Position numbers and translations under genes: made by a program. The notes under the pieces are model-generated. The model saw only the letters and a list, made by a program, of their open reading frames with translations. It was not told the DNA's origin and did not search any database. A DNA stretch of 9,813 bases from Candidatus Peregrinibacteria bacterium CG_4_9_14_0_2_um_filter_41_14. Lineage in GTDB: Bacteria > Patescibacteriota > Gracilibacteria > UBA1369 > UM-FILTER-41-14. The DNA is taken from the NCBI GenBank assembly GCA_002788755.1, contig PFRW01000015.1, forward strand, positions 1 through 9,813, read 5' to 3'. Shown one piece after another: positions 6,082 through 9,813 of the stretch; position 1 is the stretch's first letter; every line of letters starts with the position of its first letter.

Positions 6082-8151
6082 ATGAAAGACCTTAAGAATC
6101 TTCGCAATATAGGAATTATTGCGCATATTGATGCTGGTAAAACCACTACTACCGAACGTGTACTCTTTTATACAGGTAAAACTCATAAGATCGGTGAAAC
6201 TCACTCTGGTGAATCTCAAATGGACTGGATGGAACAAGAGCGCGAACGTGGTATTACAATTACCTCAGCGGCCACAACTTGTTTCTGGAAAGACATTCAA
6301 ATTAATATTATCGACACCCCCGGTCACGTAGACTTTACTGTAGAGGTAGAGCGTTCTTTGCGTGTACTAGATGGTGGTGTTGCCGTATTTGACGGTTCTC
6401 AAGGTGTAGAACCTCAATCCGAAACAGTATGGCGCCAAGCAGATAAATACCACGTCCCTCGTATCGCCTTCGTAAATAAAATGGATAAAACCGGTGCTGA
6501 CTTTTTCATGAGCCTTGATTCTATTCACACTCGCCTCACAAAAGATGCTGCTGCCATTCAATTACCAATTGGTTTTGAATCCACCTACTCAGGCGCTGTC
6601 GACCTAGTTGACCTTAAAGCCTACAATTTTGCCGGCGACCACGGTGTCGACATCGTAGAAATCGACATCCCCGAAGACATGAAAGACAAAGTTGCCGAAT
6701 ACCGAAACATCCTTATTGAAAAAGTAGCTGAATGCGACGACAAATTCATGGAAATCTACCTAAGTGGCGACGAATGCACAAACGACGAACTTAAAGCCGC
6801 AATCCGTCGTGCCACTATCACCAACAGCTTCTACCCTGTACTTTGTGGAACCGCTCTGCAAAACAAAGGTGTACAACATGTACTGGACGCTGTTCGTGAT
6901 TATTTACCTTCTCCAATGGACGTAGGTGCCATTAAAGGTACAGACCTAAGAGGTGAAGCCGAAGTAATCCGCAATCCAGATCCAAACGAACCTTTCTCTG
7001 CCCTAGTTTTCAAAATTGCAACCGATCCCTATGTTGGTACACTTGCCTTCTTCCGTGTTTACTCCGGTACACTAACTTCCGGTAGTTATGTTTTAAACGC
7101 AACTACAGACAGTAAAGAACGTGTAGGTCGTATCTTACAGATGCATGCCAACTCCCGTGAAGAAATTAAAGAAGTTGCCGCCGGAAACATTGGTGCGATT
7201 GTCGGTCTTAAAGGAACAAAAACCGGTGACACCATTTGTGACCTTGCTAAACCAGTAATGCTCGAAAACATTGAATTCCCTGAACCAGTAATTTCAATCG
7301 CTATCGAACCTAAAACTAAAGCCGACCAAGAAAAAATGGGAATCGCCCTTCAAAAACTATCTGAAGAAGATCCTACTTTCCGTGTTCATACAGATGAAGA
7401 AACCGGACAAACAATTATCTCCGGTATGGGTGAACTTCACCTAGATATCTTGGTAGATCGTATGAAGCGTGAATTTAAAGTTGAAGCTAACATCGGTGCG
7501 CCACAAGTTGCCTACCGTGAAACAATTCAAACAGAAGTTAAAGCTGAAGAAAAATACGCAAAACAAAGTGGTGGTCGTGGTCAATACGGTCATGTACTTA
7601 TCAAAATCATTCCTCAAGAAACCGGTAAAGGTTATGAATTCGTCAACTCCGTTGTTGGTGGGAAAATCCCACGTGAATACATCCCAGCTGTGGATAAAGG
7701 TATTCAAGAAGCAATGACTCGTGGTGTTGTTGCCGGCTACCCAATGGTCGATATTAAAGTTGAACTTTACGACGGTTCCTACCATGATGTGGATTCCAAC
7801 GAAATGGCCTTCAAAATTGCCGGCTCAATGTGTTTCCAAAAAGGTGCCAAACAAGCAGGCCCGGTGCTACTAGAACCAATTATGGCTGTAGAAGTAGTTA
7901 CACCCGAAGAACATTTTGGTGACGTTATGGGAAATCTAAGTTCACGACGTGGTCAAATCCGTCAAACTGGCGATCGTGGTATGGCTAAAACAATTCAAGC
8001 CTTCGTTCCCCTAGCCGAAATGTTTGGCTACGCAACCGATCTCCGCTCAATGACACAAGGACGAGCCTCCTACTCTATGGAAATGGATCATTACGACAAA
8101 GTTCCAAATAACATCTCTGACGAAATAAAGAAGCAAAGAGGAGTAGAATAA
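6082..8151 (+). CDS. fusA: Translation elongation factor G
   Basis: EF-G is the GTPase that moves tRNAs and mRNA through the ribosome and helps split it during recycling. It has 689 residues, near the Bacillus length. The G motifs are all present: P-loop AHIDAGKT (14-21), RGITI in switch I (56-60), DTPGH (78-82), NKMD (132-135) and the G5 CGTA (255-258). Downstream are the domain III-V landmarks: GMGELHLDIL, the domain IV stretch GGRGQYGHV, GGKIPREYIPAV, and the tip loop DGSYHDVDSNEMAFK. His568 in that tip corresponds to E. coli His583, which is important for translocation. It ends with the domain V sequence GRASYSMEMDHYDKVP. It follows rpsG by 23 bases and is probably cotranscribed with it. 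tuf follows after 85 bases. There is no Shine-Dalgarno. Identification is certain. Confidence 0.99.
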   Translation: MKDLKNLRNIGIIAHIDAGKTTTTERVLFYTGKTHKIGETHSGESQMDWMEQERERGITITSAATTCFWKDIQINIIDTPGHVDFTVEVERSLRVLDGGVAVFDGSQGVEPQSETVWRQADKYHVPRIAFVNKMDKTGADFFMSLDSIHTRLTKDAAAIQLPIGFESTYSGAVDLVDLKAYNFAGDHGVDIVEIDIPEDMKDKVAEYRNILIEKVAECDDKFMEIYLSGDECTNDELKAAIRRATITNSFYPVLCGTALQNKGVQHVLDAVRDYLPSPMDVGAIKGTDLRGEAEVIRNPDPNEPFSALVFKIATDPYVGTLAFFRVYSGTLTSGSYVLNATTDSKERVGRILQMHANSREEIKEVAAGNIGAIVGLKGTKTGDTICDLAKPVMLENIEFPEPVISIAIEPKTKADQEKMGIALQKLSEEDPTFRVHTDEETGQTIISGMGELHLDILVDRMKREFKVEANIGAPQVAYRETIQTEVKAEEKYAKQSGGRGQYGHVLIKIIPQETGKGYEFVNSVVGGKIPREYIPAVDKGIQEAMTRGVVAGYPMVDIKVELYDGSYHDVDSNEMAFKIAGSMCFQKGAKQAGPVLLEPIMAVEVVTPEEHFGDVMGNLSSRRGQIRQTGDRGMAKTIQAFVPLAEMFGYATDLRSMTQGRASYSMEMDHYDKVPNNISDEIKKQRGVE

Positions 8152-8162
8152 AGTAAGTCACC

Positions 8163-8191
8163 TTGCAATAACAAATCTTCTTGGCTAGAAT
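8163..8191 (+). promoter_or_regulatory. Sigma70-type promoter for tuf
   Basis: TTGCAA (8163-8168) and TAGAAT (8186-8191) are separated by exactly 17 bases and resemble the rpsL promoter in this window. Initiation would be near 8198, leaving a leader of about 39 bases. This gives tuf an extra dose of transcription beyond any read-through from fusA, as expected for the most abundant protein in the cell. There is no terminator between fusA and tuf. Confidence 0.6.
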
Positions 8192-8196
8192 GCCAA
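8181..8196. repeat. Palindrome enclosing the tuf -10 element (possible operator)
   Basis: TTGGC (8181-8185) and GCCAA (8192-8196) are a perfect five-base inverted repeat whose spacer is exactly the -10 hexamer TAGAAT. A dimeric regulator bound here would block polymerase. As RNA only its right half would be in the transcript, so a hairpin role is unlikely. Five-base arms can arise by chance. Confidence 0.3.
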
Positions 8197-8236
8197 CGCT
8201 AAAAAACCTCACTATATCTCCTAACCACACACATTT

Positions 8237-9427
8237 ATGGCTGAAGGTGTATTCGATCGATCAAAGCCTCACCTTAATATAGGTACAATTGGTCACGTCG
8301 ATCATGGAAAAACAACCCTTACCGCTGCAATTACGAATGTTGCTGCAGCCCATTTCGGGGGAACGAACAAAGCAGTTGCGTTTGCTAACATTGACAACGC
8401 TCCTGAAGAAAGAGAACGCGGTATTACTATTGCGACATCTCACCAAGAGTATGAAACTGACAAACGTCACTATGCTCACGTTGATTGTCCTGGACATGCC
8501 GATTACGTTAAGAACATGATTACTGGTGCTGCTCAAATGGACGGTGCAATCTTGGTTGTATCCGCTGCCGATGGTCCAATGCCACAAACTCGTGAACATA
8601 TCTTGCTTGCTCGTCAGGTAAACGTTCCTTATATCGTAGTATTCCTAAACAAAATGGATATTGCTGATCCGGAAATCGCTGAACTTTCAGAAATGGAAGT
8701 ACGTGAACTCCTAAGCAAATACGATTTCCCAGGTGACGACACCCCAGTCATCAAAGGTTCTGCTCTTAAAGCATTAGAAAACCCATCAGGTCCCGATGCT
8801 GAACCAATTCTAGAACTACTAAAAACAGTTGATGAATACATTCCTCAACCAAAACGTGAACTAGACAAACCATTCCTTATGCCAGTAGAAGACGTATTCT
8901 CAATCAAAGGTCGAGGTACAGTTTCTACAGGTCGTATCGAACAAGGTATTGTTAAAGTAAACGAAGAAGTTGAAATCGTAGGTGTACGAGACACTCGCAA
9001 AGTAGTCGTTACCGGTGTAGAAATGTTCCGTAAACAACTTGATCAAGGTCAAGCTGGTGATAACGTTGGAATCCTTCTACGTGGTATCGAACGAGATGAT
9101 ATCGAACGTGGTCAAGTAATTGCTGCCCCAGGCACAATCACTCCACATACAAAATTCGAAGCTGAAGTTTATATCCTTTCTAAAGAAGAAGGTGGACGTC
9201 ATACTCCATTCTTCAAAGGTTACAAACCTCAATTCTACATGCGTACAACTGACGTTACCGGTGACGTTACTCTACCAGACGGCGTAGAAATGGTAATGCC
9301 TGGTGATAACATCAAACTAAATGTTGAACTTGGAGTTCCAATCGCCATGGACGAAGGTCTACGTTTCGCTATCCGTGAAGGTGGCCGAACAGTAGGTGCC
9401 GGCGTTGTAACAAAAATCATTCAGTAA
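8237..9427 (+). CDS. tuf: Translation elongation factor Tu
   Basis: EF-Tu delivers aminoacyl-tRNA to the ribosomal A site as a GTP complex. The protein is complete at 396 residues with three domains. The GTPase motifs are GHVDHGKT (19-26), RGITIA (61-66), DCPGH (83-87, His87 corresponding to E. coli catalytic His84), NKMD (138-141) and G5 SALKALE. Domain II shows VFSIKGRGTVSTGRIE and RGIERDDIERGQV, and domain III shows GGRHTPFFKGYKPQFYMRT and the end REGGRTVGAGVVTKI. The sites linked to kirromycin resistance look like the sensitive wild type. It has its own promoter just upstream and a strong terminator just downstream, so it is a separate unit at the end of the str cluster. There is no Shine-Dalgarno before the ATG. 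Identification is certain. Confidence 0.99.
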   Translation: MAEGVFDRSKPHLNIGTIGHVDHGKTTLTAAITNVAAAHFGGTNKAVAFANIDNAPEERERGITIATSHQEYETDKRHYAHVDCPGHADYVKNMITGAAQMDGAILVVSAADGPMPQTREHILLARQVNVPYIVVFLNKMDIADPEIAELSEMEVRELLSKYDFPGDDTPVIKGSALKALENPSGPDAEPILELLKTVDEYIPQPKRELDKPFLMPVEDVFSIKGRGTVSTGRIEQGIVKVNEEVEIVGVRDTRKVVVTGVEMFRKQLDQGQAGDNVGILLRGIERDDIERGQVIAAPGTITPHTKFEAEVYILSKEEGGRHTPFFKGYKPQFYMRTTDVTGDVTLPDGVEMVMPGDNIKLNVELGVPIAMDEGLRFAIREGGRTVGAGVVTKIIQ

Positions 9428-9449
9428 GTAGCTTTCAAAAGATAAACCT

Positions 9450-9480
9450 AAAAGACCCTCGGTAAAACGAGGGTCTTTTT
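9450..9480 (+). terminator. Intrinsic terminator after tuf
   Basis: A perfect 12-bp stem (9450-9461 with 9468-9479, core AAAGACCCTCG / CGAGGGTCTTT) closes a six-base loop (GTAAAA), and its right arm ends in a T tract. It begins 23 bases after the tuf stop and should end the str transcripts. Confidence 0.93.
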
Positions 9481-9488
9481 GTTATAAT
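9480..9488 (+). promoter_or_regulatory. Possible extended -10 promoter directly after the tuf terminator
   Basis: TGTTATAAT is a perfect extended -10 element. No acceptable -35 lies 16-18 bases upstream, where the terminator hairpin sits. It would start transcription near 9495 and add a long leader to rpsJ. It resembles the arrangement after the rpoC terminator. Confidence 0.4.
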
Positions 9489-9554
9489 TTACGCTCCAAC
9501 CACTTCATCTCAAATTCTAAAACGTCGCAAGATCTCGCTAGGCTCGATTTTCCC

Positions 9555-9581
9555 TTGACTCCCCCGCCCCAATCCTATAAA
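9555..9581 (+). promoter_or_regulatory. Possible main promoter of the rpsJ (S10) operon
   Basis: TTGACT (9555-9560, five of six -35 bases) and TATAAA (9576-9581, five of six -10 bases) are separated by 15 bases, or 16 if the -35 is shifted by one. The spacer is shorter than ideal and very C-rich. The start would be near 9588, giving a leader of about 140 bases. Confidence 0.4.
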
Positions 9582-9587
9582 AAGTCT

Positions 9588-9728
9588 ACACAAATCGTCC
9601 TTACTGTTTTTAGTAAGTGCGTCACCACCAATGGTGAAATCTCAAACTATAATCGCAAATTGCGATCTTATACCCGAGGTTTACATCAGCGTCGGGATCT
9701 TCCAATTACATTTTAATTGCACAAAACT
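9588..9728 (+). promoter_or_regulatory. Structured leader upstream of rpsJ
   Basis: Five inverted repeats follow one another: CTTACT/AGTAAG (9600-9605 with 9612-9617), TCACCA/TGGTGA (9622-9627 with 9632-9637), ATCGCAA/TTGCGAT (9652-9658 with 9660-9666), CCCGA/TCGGG (9673-9677 with 9692-9696) and CAATT/AATTG (9703-9707 with 9715-9719). No open frame or RNA gene is visible here. In E. coli the S10 operon leader binds ribosomal protein L4 to shut the operon down, and this leader may have a comparable role, though I see no sequence likeness. None of the hairpins has a T tract, so simple attenuation is not evident. Confidence 0.4.
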
Positions 9729-9813
9729 ATGGCAACTCCTCAAAAAATTCGTATTAAAATTAAAGCATTTGATCACAAAATCATCGATCAAGTTGCAAGT
9801 TTGATTATCCAAA
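9729..9813 (+). CDS. rpsJ: 30S ribosomal protein S10 (uS10), N-terminal part (3' end outside window)
   Basis: The first 28 codons read MATPQKIRIKIKAFDHKIID and then QVASLIIQ, matching the uS10 start (KIRIxLKAYDHxxIDQ). uS10 is part of the 30S head and, as NusE, joins antitermination complexes with NusB. The full protein is about 100 residues, so about a quarter is seen. It normally opens the S10 operon of ribosomal protein genes, so the window probably ends at the start of that operon. There is no Shine-Dalgarno before the ATG; the five bases before it are AAACT. Confidence 0.96.
   Translation, partial: MATPQKIRIKIKAFDHKIIDQVASLIIQ

Noticed and set aside
5153..8161. TAAGTCAC repeated near rpsL (5153-5160) and tuf (8154-8161)
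   Set aside because: The two copies sit at different positions relative to promoter and start codon, and an eight-base match over this length is unremarkable.
276..9427. UGA recoding to glycine as in Gracilibacteria/Absconditabacteria
   Set aside because: No in-frame TGA occurs in rpoC, rpsL, rpsG, fusA or tuf, and glycines there use GGN codons.
1..9813. CRISPR array, tRNA or rRNA genes, insertion sequences
   Set aside because: No regularly spaced direct repeats, cloverleaf-like segments, rRNA signatures or transposase-like frames were seen in the gaps.

Overview
The window is a stretch of bacterial housekeeping genes, all on the + strand: the 3' end of a gene read here as ssb, then rpoC, a small accessory locus for a secreted cysteine-rich protein, then rpsL, rpsG, fusA, tuf, and the first 28 codons of rpsJ. 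All stops seen are TAA or TAG, and the roughly 2,600 conserved codons contain no in-frame TGA. The standard code therefore fits, and there is no sign of UGA recoding. None of the six housekeeping start codons has a Shine-Dalgarno sequence. RpoC is about 1270 residues with no insertion in its trigger loop, uS7 has a shortened N-terminus, and rpoC lies next to ssb rather than rpoB. Together these suggest a Candidate Phyla Radiation (Patescibacteria) genome, possibly from the Peregrinibacteria/Gracilibacteria side, although this placement is an inference and a ribosomal-protein tree would be needed to test it.

Layout: 1-231 encodes the C-terminal part of SSB, and 276-4097 encodes RNA polymerase beta'. 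A strong intrinsic terminator (4120-4149) closes that unit. Positions 4150-5166 form an island that interrupts the informational genes. It has a possible extended -10 promoter, a 48-residue signal-peptide-like ORF (4200-4346), and an ORF in the same frame (4410-4964) for a cysteine-rich protein with an acidic linker, a C-terminal membrane segment and a final basic cluster. These two ORFs look like one secreted surface protein split by two stops. A sigma70-type promoter (5095-5123) then drives rpsL-rpsG-fusA, which have gaps of 22-23 bases. tuf follows after 85 bases with its own promoter and ends at a strong terminator (9450-9480). A 301-base gap before rpsJ carries two possible promoters and a run of hairpin-forming inverted repeats, and it looks like a structured leader for the S10 ribosomal-protein operon.

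Functionally, most of the window is core gene expression: the catalytic subunit of RNA polymerase, three small-subunit ribosomal proteins (the decoding-centre protein uS12, the 3'-domain organiser uS7, and uS10), and the two elongation GTPases. All catalytic motifs I could check are intact. The parts worth a second look are the SSB tail that lacks its usual Pro-Phe tip, the missing rpoB neighbour, the interrupted secreted protein, the palindrome around the tuf -10 element, and the rpsJ leader.
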